DNA of 16,299 nt from Usnea hakonensis (Eukaryota; Ascomycota; Lecanoromycetes; Lecanorales; Parmeliaceae). Made by a program: the position numbers and the translations under genes. A model generated the notes under the pieces. It was not told the origin of the DNA. It did not search any database and saw only the letters and a list, made by a program, of their open reading frames with translations. Position 1 is the first letter of the stretch; each line of letters starts with the position of its first letter. Below, piece by piece: positions 1 through 8,310 of the stretch. The stretch is from the NCBI GenBank assembly GCA_013423325.1, contig BLJB01000817.1, positions 1 through 16,299 of the forward strand. The letters are read 5' to 3'.

Positions 1-285
1 CGGGCTGGCATAGTTCCTCTTCCGTCGTAAGGTCCCGGGTATCTATATAGCCAGCTGCGAATGCGGCTGGCCGAAACAGGACACCAAATATATCCTTATC
101 TTCTGTCCGAGGCTAGGACAATTCAGACTAGCACTTCTGGAGTCCGCGGGAACTAGTAACCTGCGGAGAATGCTAACTACCCCAAGAGGGGCGAGGGCGT
201 TAACCAGATAACTAATCCAATCCGGCCTCCTAGGCTAGTATTCCCTAGCAAAAGACTAGTTATATAGGGACAGAGCGGCCTAAGG

Positions 286-297
286 GACGCTAGCGTC
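286..297. repeat. Perfect 12-bp palindrome
   Basis: GACGCTAGCGTC reads the same on both strands. It lies in the GC-richer left flank. No function is implied by the sequence; it could be a dyad protein-binding site or chance. Confidence 0.4.
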
Positions 298-438
298 GGC
301 ACAAAGGGGGTAGAGGAATACGAGCGTAGGAGGTACCGAGCGATAGTAGTCGAAGGTGGTATACAGACTCAAAATAGCGGAGACAAGTAGGAGTACGGTA
401 AGGTTTTTTACCCTGGTAGTAGTGATACTACAAAGGTT

Positions 439-440
439 NN
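439..440. other. Two undetermined bases (NN)
   Basis: Two N characters lie 59 bp left of the place where recognisable LTR sequence begins (499). They may mark low-quality sequence or a join made during assembly, so the connection between the left flank and the retrotransposon should be treated with some caution. Confidence 0.9.
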
Positions 441-498
441 AGAGCTTCCCGTAATTATCTTTCACATAGTTAGATAGACACGAGTATGAATTCCAATC

Positions 499-542
499 CA
501 ATAGATTTATTCAACTATTTATATTTCGCTACCACTGTAATA
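499..542 (+). repeat. Truncated 5' LTR: last 44 bp only
   Basis: Positions 499-542 align without gaps to 7872-7915, the end of the 3' LTR. They differ at seven positions: six C-to-T and one G-to-A, all in the direction of damage in this copy. Six of the seven sit in CpA or TpG context. The sequence to the left of 499 no longer matches, so most of this LTR, including its promoter, is missing or has been replaced. Confidence 0.85.
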
Positions 543-544
543 AG

Positions 545-558
545 TAGTAGTAATACCA
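545..558 (+). other. Possible tRNA primer-binding site, RIP-altered
   Basis: Two bases after the LTR end there is TAGTAGTAATACC. A primer-binding site normally begins with TGG just inside the LTR, and TGG becomes TAG under RIP. The primer tRNA cannot be named. This rests on position only. Confidence 0.3.
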
Positions 559-1439
559 AGTCGATTATATTACTAGTCTTACGGTACTAGACTAGGTCCT
601 ACTATTACTGTCTTTATTGTAGTACTATTACTTCCGCTATACTACTTCCTTATTATACTATTACTTTATTACTCTAAATTTGTCTAGTTATTAAAGGCTT
701 TATTAATTAAGTTATTATAGTCTTATTTACTATTATTTATACTTAGTAATCGGTATATCTACTATTACCTTTAATTATTTAATTTATTACTTCTTTATAT
801 TAGTAGCTACTCTAGCTACCTTATAGTCTATCTTACGTTCTAACTCGCTAGACCCCCTTATTAGCCGATTATAAGAGGCTATCTTAAAGCCTTCTATAGC
901 TCTTATTAAGATTATATATTAGATAGAAGTATTCGTTAAAGCTATTAATAAGGTTTCTAAAATCCTATAAGAGGCTAATATTATCGTACTATATCTTACT
1001 ACTAACTACCCTCGTCCTACTAACGTAGTTATAACTCGATCTAGTAACTTAGTACTACCTTACCCTATTAGCTAGAATAAAATAGAAAATCTATATTAAT
1101 TAGTTTAAGCCTTTCTATAATATATGATAAATCTTAGAAAGACTCTTACTTATATATAATTCTTTAAATAATATAAGTATATAGACGTATATCTTATATC
1201 TAGCTATACTCTACTAGGGTTACTACTAAGATTACTAGTTATAATAGATGAAGAAGTAATTCGTTATATTATTAACTCGTTAGTTTCTACCGTAATAGAG
1301 TAAGTAGTTATACGTCTTACTACTAATACTACTAATATTACTTTTAGGACGGCTCCTATCGTACTATCTAAGTAGATTACTAATAATTTAGGCTTTTTTA
1401 ACCCGAATTATAATAATAAGATAGTCTATACTAGTACTA

Positions 1440-1960
1440 TAATTAAGTATACTAGAAAAGATACCTTTTTCCGTAATATATATCTATTTATTAATAGAGC
1501 CAAATAACTCGCTGTTATAAAAGGCTCCAAGACTATTTAAGATAATTTATAATTAAGTCTTTAAGGATCCGTACTATCCTAGTAGATATCTAAACTATCT
1601 AATAACTAGCGTCGCCTTACTATTTACGGTAATAGCCTTGATAAGTAGGCTAAATAGCTTATTAAATACTTTAAGTAACCCTCGTTTATTACTATAGAAT
1701 TATTACTAAAAGAGTCCTATACTATACGAGATATTATTATAAAGAGAGAGCCTCGTGACTTTATCTAATATATACTCCGTACTACTAAAGACGTAGATAT
1801 TAATAATATACTATCGTAATTAGATATAATCTATACTAATATTAATCTAAGCCTTCGTATATTCCTGGTCCGTCCTACTAAGAGATTAATAGTTGATAGC
1901 TTTCTATTAGAGCTCGATGACCGAAAGTATAAGTGGTGGGTATACGCTAGTAGACGAATC
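1440..1960 (+). other. Gag (retrotransposon capsid) domain remnant
   Basis: In the gag-pol frame this part reads like the widespread fungal Ty3/gypsy gag. It starts with the segment FRNIYLFINRAK (codon phase from 1469), continues with a long helical stretch, and ends with a basic tail containing ELDDRKYKWWVYASRR near 1910-1955. In Metaviridae this domain assembles the virus-like particle. Stops interrupt it repeatedly. The tail keeps several TpG pairs (1864-1940, including two TGG codons at 1934-1939), so it is less damaged than its surroundings. Assignment is from recalled family resemblance plus position upstream of protease. Confidence 0.7.
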
Positions 1961-1989
1961 GAGTATCGTCCTAATCGGGCTAATTATAA

Positions 1990-2640
1990 GGCGTCTTATC
2001 GTCTAAATTTACCTTAGTAACGTCCTCTGCCGCAATATTTAAATCAAGGTTAGTATTAGTCTTTATTTCGTCCCTAATAGTAAGTAAGTAACCTACTATA
2101 CCGCTATCTAAATGCCGGATAGTAGTATGGTTAGAGTAGCTAGTAATATGGTTACGGTAGTAGACCTCTATTATAGTTAAGGCCTTATAGTGCTCTACCT
2201 CTATATTGGTATTAGAGTAATATATTACCTTACTAGAGTAATATTAATACTTAGTAATAATAGTACCGACTGTAGCTATATTAGTTATAGCCGTAATAAG
2301 CTTCTAATCGTCCAAACGTAAATCCGTATTAGAAGCTATATAGGAACTAGAATTAAGTACTAGGCCAAAAAATAGGAGACTATAATAGAAATCCTTACCG
2401 TAAGCTATTTGTACCGAATGCGAAAGCCTACTATAGTAATACTAATAACTAAGAAAATATATTACTAGCTAATAACTAGGATATCTACTAGTAATACGAA
2501 GATGATTTCTATAATTCCTACTATCGAGATACCTACGAAGATATATAGGCTAATAAAGTATCTATAGAAGGCTTTAACGAATAGCCTGATGAGCCTGATA
2601 ATACTATTAAAGTATATTTTATAATATTACTAAAGACTAT
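1990..2640 (+). other. Low-complexity linker between gag and protease
   Basis: In the gag-pol frame the first half has Pro/Gln/Asn-like codons, many now stops. The second half (about 2490-2630) is rich in Tyr, Asp and Glu. No CCHC knuckle was found here. Such disordered linkers are common in fungal gypsy polyproteins; no enzymatic role is suggested. Confidence 0.5.
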
Positions 2641-2674
2641 ATTAAAGATTGCTTCGAAGTCTTCCGTATTCGTA

Positions 2675-2737
2675 TATAGGTACTATTATATTAAGTTTAT
2701 ATCTAATAATAAGCTATATTAGTACCTCTTATATTAC
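2675..2737 (+). other. Decayed C2H2-type zinc finger just before the protease
   Basis: The spacing C-x2-C-x3-F-x5-L-x2-H-x3-H fits exactly, with ligand codons at 2675, 2684, 2723 and 2735, Phe at 2696 and Leu at 2714. All four ligand codons are now tyrosine (TAT/TAC), the expected product of RIP on TGT/TGC and CAC/CAT. The frame is that of the protease. I recall C2H2-like fingers at this position in some fungal gypsy polyproteins, where a nucleic-acid-binding role would be the natural guess. It cannot bind zinc now. Confidence 0.7.
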
Positions 2738-2869
2738 TAGAAGCCTACGGTAATAAATTAAAAGTGTAAAGTTACTAATATATTTAAATCTAATATATTT
2801 TCTATCCAAGTTATTAAGTCTATAGTAATAGATAAACTAATACCTAGTAAAGCCTTTAGAGGCTATCGA

Positions 2870-3250
2870 TTTACTACTATTAAGGTCTCTATTACCTACT
2901 AAGGCCGCTTATACGAATATTATTTCGATACGGGATATACTATATTATTAATTAATAGAGCCTTTCTTAAGTAGATTATTACTAAAGGAGGTATTAAGAT
3001 TAAGATTAAACGTATACTATTATCTATTAAAGTAAGAGGAATTAGTACTAAAGAGTATAATATTTACGAGTATACTATTATTCCTATATATATATTAGGT
3101 CCTAATAGTAAGGTTATACTTATTCGATAAGAGATCTATATTATTAACGAGCTTTCCGTAAAAGCCCTTATAAATATCGATATTATAAAGCTAGAAGGTA
3201 TTATCCTAAATACTAATAAGGATCTTATTATTATCGGATCCTACTAGTCT
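2870..3250 (+). other. Aspartic protease domain remnant
   Basis: The catalytic triplet Asp-Thr-Gly is intact at 2927-2935, followed by hydrophobic residues and LINRAFL, as in retroviral-type aspartic proteases that cleave the polyprotein. Later parts show the expected beta-rich character. Stops remain rare in this segment compared with gag. Confidence 0.75.
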
Positions 3251-4029
3251 CTTATAGTACTAATATCTATATCTACTAAAGGCCCTCGTACTAATATATT
3301 AGTTATTAGTAAAGCGAGATATACTATTCTAGTTTACTTATTTATATTAATTCTAATTAAGCCTATTATCGTATTACCTAATAATTATAAATTAATCTTT
3401 AAACCTAAGTAATTAGATATACTAACTCTATTAGTATATATTATTAACTATAATATAAGCTATATAGTAATTAAAAATAATACCGACTTATCTATTACCT
3501 TACCTCGATATACTCTACTAGGTTAAGTACTCGAATATAAAGCTATAGAATACTTCTAGATTAACCCTATATATATTTCTATCGCTAAGAGACCTCTAAA
3601 GAAGGTACGATAAAAGACTTTAATTAGATAAACCCTTAAAGCCCTTTTAGGAATAACTACTATATTTAATACTATTATAATATCTTCTACCGTATTATCT
3701 TCTACTATATCGTTCCCTACTATAATACTATTAGCCTTAGAGGCCTCTAAAACTATTTATTTAATCGGTACTACTATCTATAGTAACGTAATTACTATAA
3801 CCGCTATTACCTCGATTACGGAAGTATTTCCCGACCTTTAGTAAGATACTAGTAATATCGTCGGTATTCTAGAAGACTAGTATATAGATATACTACTTAT
3901 CGATAACTAGTAAGATATCTATAAGGTAGGTTAAATACGTATATACCCTATTAATATTTATAATAAAGAGGTTATTAATAAAGCCTTTAATAAACTATAT
4001 AAGTAAGATCGAATAGAATAGACCTCTAT

Positions 4030-4610
4030 CGTAACTCCCTTTACCTTTCCCTACTTTATCGTATAAAAGGATACGGTAGATAGTTCTAAAGGAAGAGTTA
4101 TCATCGATATTTGAGCTTTAAATAAGATTATAGTCCCTAATATATATCTAGTACCTTCTTAAACGGAGATTCTAGCCTTACTTATAAACTATACTTATAT
4201 TTCGACTATTAACGCTACGTTATTTTTCTACTAATAGTAGATAAAATAGAGATATCGCTACTAATTAACTATCTTATTATATAGAGGTTAAGAGATATTT
4301 AAGGTTCCAATAATAGGATTCTATAATTCTCTAGTATACGTCTAATATATAATCGATAGGATATTACGTCCCTTCCGATCTTTCTATAGGGCCTATATCG
4401 ATAATATTATAATCTTCTCGATATCTCTCGAGGAATATATTTAATATCTTAATCTAGTCTTCGAGGTACTATTAAATATAAATATCTACCTAGTACTTTA
4501 GAAGGCCTATCTAGGTTATTTATTAATTTACTTACTTAGCTAAAGAGTCGATACTTTAGGCTTAGTAACTACCGAAGATAAACTTACTATAATCTATAAT
4601 ATTAAGTTTC
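4030..4610 (+). other. Reverse transcriptase domain remnant
   Basis: Segments in family order: RVIIDI-stop-ALNKI at about 4096-4128, FKVPIIGFYNS near 4300, and the active-site box YIDN at 4394-4405, where family members have Y-x-D-D. The second catalytic Asp is now Asn (GAT/GAC to AAT). The Asp of the motif-A region also reads Asn near 4210. Downstream, thumb and connection segments (about 4430-4700, with LERYLGITGYLK) follow. This is the RNA-dependent DNA polymerase of the element and is inactive here. Confidence 0.88.
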
Positions 4611-4879
4611 CTCGAATACTTACCGTACTAGAGAGATATCTAGGAATAACCGGTTATCTAAAATAATATATACTATATTACTCTATAATTATTAAACCGC
4701 TATAAGAGAGAAAGATACTTCTTAATCGAGCCTATAAATATACTACGGGGAGTACGAGAAAAAGCGAAGCCGATAGATTATAGTTATATTAGCCTATATT
4801 AAAAGAGTTAAATACTTACTACTAGCTCTAAGGGATTTTTACTCGCCCGACTTTACTATATTACTACGATCCTAAGAGA

Positions 4880-5400
4880 TAACTTTTTATTAATCTCGAT
4901 ACTAGTAAAGAGTTCGGTTTTGGCGCTTACGTTTACTATAGTAAACTAGACGATCCGAAGTCTATAATAGTAAAGTATAATCCTGTTGTAATAGATAAAG
5001 CGTCTACCGCAAGGTTACTAAACTCTAAGTCTAACGAAGCCTTTACCGAAGCTCCGAAATAGAAGTTATTATAACCTATTTTATTCCTATCTAGGTAGTT
5101 AATATCGGCCGAAATACGCTATTAGCTGACTAAACTAGAGGTAGCTAGATTAGTTTAGATTATTAAGAAAGTAAGATATCTAATTAAGGCTTTAACTAAA
5201 ATAATAATTATCTATACCGATTATTTAATAATCCTAGGTATCGTACGGTAAAGTAGCCTAAATACTATATTAATAGAAAAGCTTAACTTGCGTCTAGTAT
5301 ATATATTAGAGTACTTATAGCGTTTTCGGATCGAGGTACGCTATAAGGTAGGTAAATAGAATATAGTACTAGATACTCTATTAAGACTAGCTAGTTAATC
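4880..5400 (+). other. RNase H domain remnant
   Basis: The segment FINLDTSKEFGFGAYV (from about 4886) carries the first catalytic Asp, GAT at 4898-4900. IYTDYLIILGIV follows with Asp at 5219-5221. The order RT then RNase H and the two retained Asp residues fit the Ty3/gypsy RNase H that removes the RNA strand during cDNA synthesis. Stops are scattered through it. Confidence 0.8.
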
Positions 5401-5689
5401 TACCTTATATTAATCTAATAAGTCTATCCTCGACTAAATTAATACTTTCCTAGTAAGCCTTATTACTATATCTAATACCTTTCGGTAATATATATAAGAG
5501 GGCTACCGTAATAATAGATAGAACTAAATTATCTATATAGTTAAAACTAATGTAAAATTAGATAAGAACGCCGCTATATTACCGTATATACTAGTAGATA
5601 GACTACTTTACTTTAATAATAATAAGAAAGGCCTCCGTCTATATATTCTAATAGCTCTAGAAAAGGATATATTCTAACTTATATATAAT

Positions 5690-6370
5690 GAACTCGGATA
5701 TCTAGGTTACGCTCGAACGTATAAAAGAATTACTAAGGGCCTATATATCTATAATCTCTTTAAGAAGCTTTATAAATTTATTTGGTACTACCCTATCTAT
5801 TAATATAATTAGACCCCTTAATATAAACCCTATAGGTCTTTATAATCTATTTATTTACCTTCTAGGCCTTTTTATACTCTAAGTATTAACTTTATCTTGG
5901 CCTTATCTACTACTACCGTAGGAGAAGATTATATTATATCTATAATAGATAAGTTCTCTAAGGCTATTATACTAATACCCGGTAAATTAACGTTTACCGT
6001 AACTAAGTAGATCGTTAGGCTATTAGATAAATTTATAGAACTTAATTAGGGTCTACCTAGAGCCTTTATATCGGATAGAGACTATAAGTTTATTAGGGAG
6101 TTATAGAGGGCTATTTTTACTACTTTAAAGATTAATCTATTATATTTATTAGTATATTACCCCTAGACGGATAATATTTCTAAACGGATTAACTAGATAG
6201 TTAAAATTACCCTAAAATACTATATTGCCTCTCTTAATAATATTCGGACTTAGCCTATTATATTGCCGCGAATAAGTACGGTACTAAATAATTTAATTAA
6301 ATATTCGTCTACTATATTAGTACCTATTTAAGTACTATATAGTTTCCGTACGCGTGAGGCTTTAGATCTA
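5690..6370 (+). other. Integrase zinc-binding and catalytic core remnant
   Basis: An HHCC-type N-terminal region lies at about 5690-5800, with its His and Cys positions now Tyr (for example 5708, 5789 and 5798). The catalytic core follows. The first Asp is now Asn (AAC, 5888-5890). The second is retained in SDRD (6071-6082). The Glu position is now Lys (AAA, 6182-6184). The DDE triad is therefore N-D-K and the enzyme is dead. The core ends near 6370 with RTREALDLL. Confidence 0.87.
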
Positions 6371-6389
6371 TTAATACCTAATACTTTAA

Positions 6390-6655
6390 ATAAGCAAGCT
6401 AATACTACGACAAATAGGAGAGGCCTAGGGGAGGATATAGAGGAAATCCTATTACGTACTAGTACTACCGCAATGTCTACCCGCCCGTGGAAGGCTCCTA
6501 CACCTGGTCTACAAAAGGCTTCAAACTCTCATCATGCACCCCTTATTAGCATGTCGAAGGCTTCTGCGACTACTCTATACCCATATAAGTATTCCGTATC
6601 GGCCGTTGCCGCAAACCCAGCTATTACTAGAAGTCAGAATCCCGTATATCTATAA
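6390..6655 (+). other. RIP-spared linker inside the integrase region
   Basis: This Ser/Thr/Pro/Ala-rich stretch is in the gag-pol frame, between the integrase core and the C-terminal GPF-like module. It is unusually intact: 6473-6655 holds 11 CpA and 7 TpG in 183 bp (hand count) and has 60 sense codons before TAA. Because it is in frame and internal, I read it as part of pol and not as a separate gene. Its composition suggests a disordered linker that varies among copies. Confidence 0.7.
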
Positions 6656-6899
6656 GAGGCTTCTATATATACTATACCTCCTATACCTACCCGTCCTCTA
6701 AAGCCTTCGGTAACTATGTTAAAACCTATAAAGTCTGCTACTACTATCGTAGTTATATCTAAGTACCGACTATTATATATCGATACTAAAGACGCTATCG
6801 CTTTCGCCGTAATAAGAATAAAATAGTACTACGATAATAATTACTAGTCTTAGTACTTTATAGTTAATAATTACGTTAATTTACGCCTCTATAAGGGCT

Positions 6900-6970
6900 A
6901 TAAAATATTTATAGATAGACCGAAGAAAATAGGTCCCTAACTAGTAGGTCCCTTAAAGATTACTAAGTAA
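6900..6970 (+). other. Integrase C-terminal GPF/Y-like module
   Basis: In frame, the segment KKIGP-stop-LVGPLKITK (GGT CCC at 6932 and again at 6947) matches the GPF/Y-type module found after the integrase core in gypsy elements. LRLYKGYKI precedes it. One stop, probably from CAA or CAG, lies between the two Gly-Pro pairs. Confidence 0.6.
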
Positions 6971-7123
6971 ATTAGATAATTGGCTTATCGCCTATAATTA
7001 TCTAATAATATAATGATTTATAATGTCGTTTCGGTAGTATAACTAGAACCTACTATAGACCTAAGCCTTAATCTATACCGCCGTACTTAATTACCGCCTC
7101 CCCTAGTAACTGTTGACGGTAAG

Positions 7124-7294
7124 ATAGAATACGAAGTTGAGAAGCTAATATAGAAAAGGAAAGTTAGAAAAGGTAAAGGATAATTAGTATAGTACCTAAT
7201 TCGCTAGAGAGGTTTTGGACCAGAATATAATACCTAGTAGCCCGAGAGAGATATCGTAGATACTAAGGTATTAGATAATTATGAAAGGCTATAT
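7124..7294 (+). other. Chromodomain remnant at the pol C-terminus
   Basis: The frame reads EYEVEKLIQ-like at 7127 onward (with the Gln as TAG), a Lys/Arg-rich turn, then YLIR-stop-RGFGPEYN and ERDIVDTKVLDNYERL. The stop inside R-x-RGFG falls where chromodomains have Trp, consistent with TGG to TAG. In chromoviruses this module reads histone H3 methylation and steers integration into heterochromatin. The cage is broken here. Confidence 0.8.
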
Positions 7295-7321
7295 AGTCCT
7301 ATATTAGGAATTACTAACTAA

Positions 7322-7688
7322 TCATACTACCGTAATCTCTATTTACCTTATTATCAGCTCGGCATTTCCGCTATATAGAATCTATTACTTATTAGACTTA
7401 CCGGCAAGTCTTTTACCGACCAGGTAGCATTCTTTGCCTATATATACTTTTTAGTATAACCGGTTAAAGATTACTTCTAAGAGACTTTGGAAGCTCCATT
7501 ATTATACCTTTCTACTACCGCAATTAACGCCTCCGATAGCCTACATGTTACTACTTCAGACTTCTACTAACTAATCCATCGTCGACTTAAGTAGGCCTTT
7601 GTCTTCGCTACTCTACCTGCTATATGCCGTATTGCTACATCCGTATTTCGCCATCCGAGGCGATGGCATTTTGTGATTCGTGGCATCC
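7322..7688 (+). other. 3' end of element with fading RIP
   Basis: From about 7330 CpA and TpG reappear gradually and become normal after about 7600. The gag-pol phase stays partly open but I recognise no domain. A clear polypurine tract, expected just before the 3' LTR, was not found. Alternative overlapping hairpins exist at 7648-7667 (TCGCC/GGCGA or GCCATC/GATGGC). Confidence 0.5.
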
Positions 7689-7764
7689 TGTTATGGCTGC
7701 CGTAAGCCTCATGTGTGGAAGGCTACTGCGGCTCATGGCTCTTGCTTCTTCCATTATCGCACTA

Positions 7765-7780
7765 AGTCCCAAATGGGACT
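7765..7780. promoter_or_regulatory. 7-bp inverted repeat in the LTR, upstream of CCAAT/TATA
   Basis: AGTCCCA and TGGGACT are separated by AA. The dyad lies 4 bp upstream of a CCAAT word and 14 bp upstream of the TATA box, a natural place for a transcription-factor site in the U3 part of the LTR. Function is inferred from position only. Confidence 0.45.
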
Positions 7781-7784
7781 AGCA

Positions 7785-7804
7785 CCAATCCATGTATATA
7801 AATA
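7785..7804 (+). promoter_or_regulatory. LTR core promoter: CCAAT word and TATA box
   Basis: CCAAT is at 7785-7789 and TATATAAATA at 7795-7804, pointing rightward. Downstream CA-rich sequence around 7810-7860 would hold the transcription start and the R region. The promoter looks undamaged, so it could still fire outward to the right, where no intact gene lies. Confidence 0.6.
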
Positions 7805-7914
7805 GAGCCACATTTACCTAGACTTGTATTTACTCAATTCTTTCACTTTACACACAATACATTCACATGAACAATAGACTTGTTCAACCATTCACATTTC
7901 GCTACCACTGCAAC

Positions 7915-8291
7915 AATTTCTTTTTATATTATTTTATCTATTTTTCTTTTTTCTATTATAGCTCCGCGCGTAGCTTTATAATTTTTTAACTCTATCCTTC
8001 TATAAGTACTCGTATAATATTAATTAACGCGTTTCCCGCTACTCGATATTTATCTAGTATAGGTTTAAATAGGATCTTAAGTATCTAGAGTACCTCTTCT
8101 AGGCTCTCTATCTATATTATTAATATCGCGAACGCGGTAGCCGCGTTTTATTTTATTTCTATATTAGTATACTCTACCCTTTTAGGGGTAGTAATAGTCT
8201 CTATTATATTTATATCTAGTAGTATATCTTCTTCTTCTAGTTCCCTACCTAATATAAAAGGCTTCTCTTCGTACTGGTTGTTGTACTTCAT
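7915..8291 (-). pseudogene. Unidentified RIP-damaged frame with intact ATG
   Basis: On the minus strand an ATG at 8291-8289 opens a frame of about 120 codons. It begins MKYNNQYEEKPFILGRELEE and contains an acidic start, then Thr/Ile-rich and helical segments (ESLEEVLQIL). It is interrupted by TAA and TAG of the RIP type and cut off by the LTR at 7915. CpA and TpG are missing between about 7921 and 8270 while CpG is abundant, as in the left element. I do not recognise it. The 5' part of the gag of a third retrotransposon, interrupted by insertion of the left element, is possible. Its phase is the same as that of the integrase relic to its right, so read-through from there cannot be excluded. 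Confidence 0.4.
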
Positions 8292-8310
8292 TTTCAACTC
8301 CCCCAGAAAC
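8274..8310. other. Small RIP-free segment at a junction
   Basis: Within about 30 bp (8275-8305) there are three TpG and three CpA, while neighbours on both sides have almost none. It sits where the integrase relic stops and where CpG frequency changes, so it probably marks an element boundary. Confidence 0.55.

Larger units (their letters stand above)
1..498. other. Left flank of unknown identity, GC-richer and little mutated
   Basis: This stretch keeps CpG, CpA and TpG and is clearly richer in G+C than everything to its right. I see no convincing gene. The one open frame on the minus strand (280-501) runs across two undetermined bases and resembles nothing I know. CTAG-containing words are frequent. 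Similarity to the LTR on the right of the element starts only at 499, although a short shared word (TCTTTCAC at 458-465 and 7839-7846) leaves open that part of this flank is a strongly diverged LTR. It could also be a piece of another repeat or ordinary intergenic DNA. Confidence 0.5.
770..7321 (+). pseudogene. Gag-pol polyprotein relic, one continuous frame riddled with stops
   Basis: This would have encoded the structural and enzymatic polyprotein of the Ty3/gypsy element. I checked codon phase at many landmarks: 800, 1469 and 1931 in gag, 2675 in the finger, 2927 in protease, 4394 in RT, 4898 and 5219 in RNase H, 5708, 5888, 6071 and 6182 in integrase, and 7130 and 7280 in the chromodomain. 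All share one phase. Gag and pol were therefore probably one ORF of about 2,180 codons without a programmed frameshift, and no net indel has accumulated. Inactivation is by substitutions: CAA, CAG and TGG became TAA and TAG throughout, and one TGA occurs at 4112-4114. The start codon is not identifiable, so 770 is approximate. The terminal TAA at 7319-7321 could be a true stop or a mutated Gln codon. No splice or frameshift signal was seen. Confidence 0.88.
499..7915 (+). mobile_element. RIP-degraded Ty3/gypsy chromovirus-type LTR retrotransposon
   Basis: The element is bounded by a 5' LTR stub (499-542) and a 3' LTR ending at 7915 that share a 44-bp terminal sequence. Between them one decayed frame carries gag, protease, RT, RNase H, integrase and chromodomain in the order typical of Metaviridae chromoviruses. 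CpA and TpG are almost gone from about 545 to 6380 and partly gone from 6660 to 7600; CpG is kept. The 5' LTR is truncated, so no target-site duplication can be tested from the left. The five bases after the 3' LTR are ATTTC. The element cannot encode proteins now. Confidence 0.93.
7689..7915 (+). repeat. 3' LTR, nearly free of RIP
   Basis: The right end is firm: it matches the 5' LTR stub and ends in AACA. The left end is my choice because TGTT at 7689 pairs with AACA at 7912-7915 as the usual short terminal inverted repeat, giving 227 bp. No polypurine tract supports it, and another TGTT at 7548 is possible. CpA and TpG are plentiful, in contrast to the rest of the element. Confidence 0.65.

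Noticed and set aside
50..71. GCCAGC/GCTGGC hairpin as an RNA gene or terminator
   Set aside because: A 6-bp stem with a 10-base loop, no T-run and no tRNA A/B box is too weak to call.
280..501. Minus-strand open frame of 73 codons
   Set aside because: It crosses the NN bases, resembles no family I know, overlaps the LTR stub at its start and lies in a region where open frames of this size arise by chance.
6473..6655. Plus-strand open frame of 60 codons as an independent small gene
   Set aside because: It is in phase with the gag-pol relic on both sides and its composition suits a pol linker. It is open only because the segment escaped RIP.
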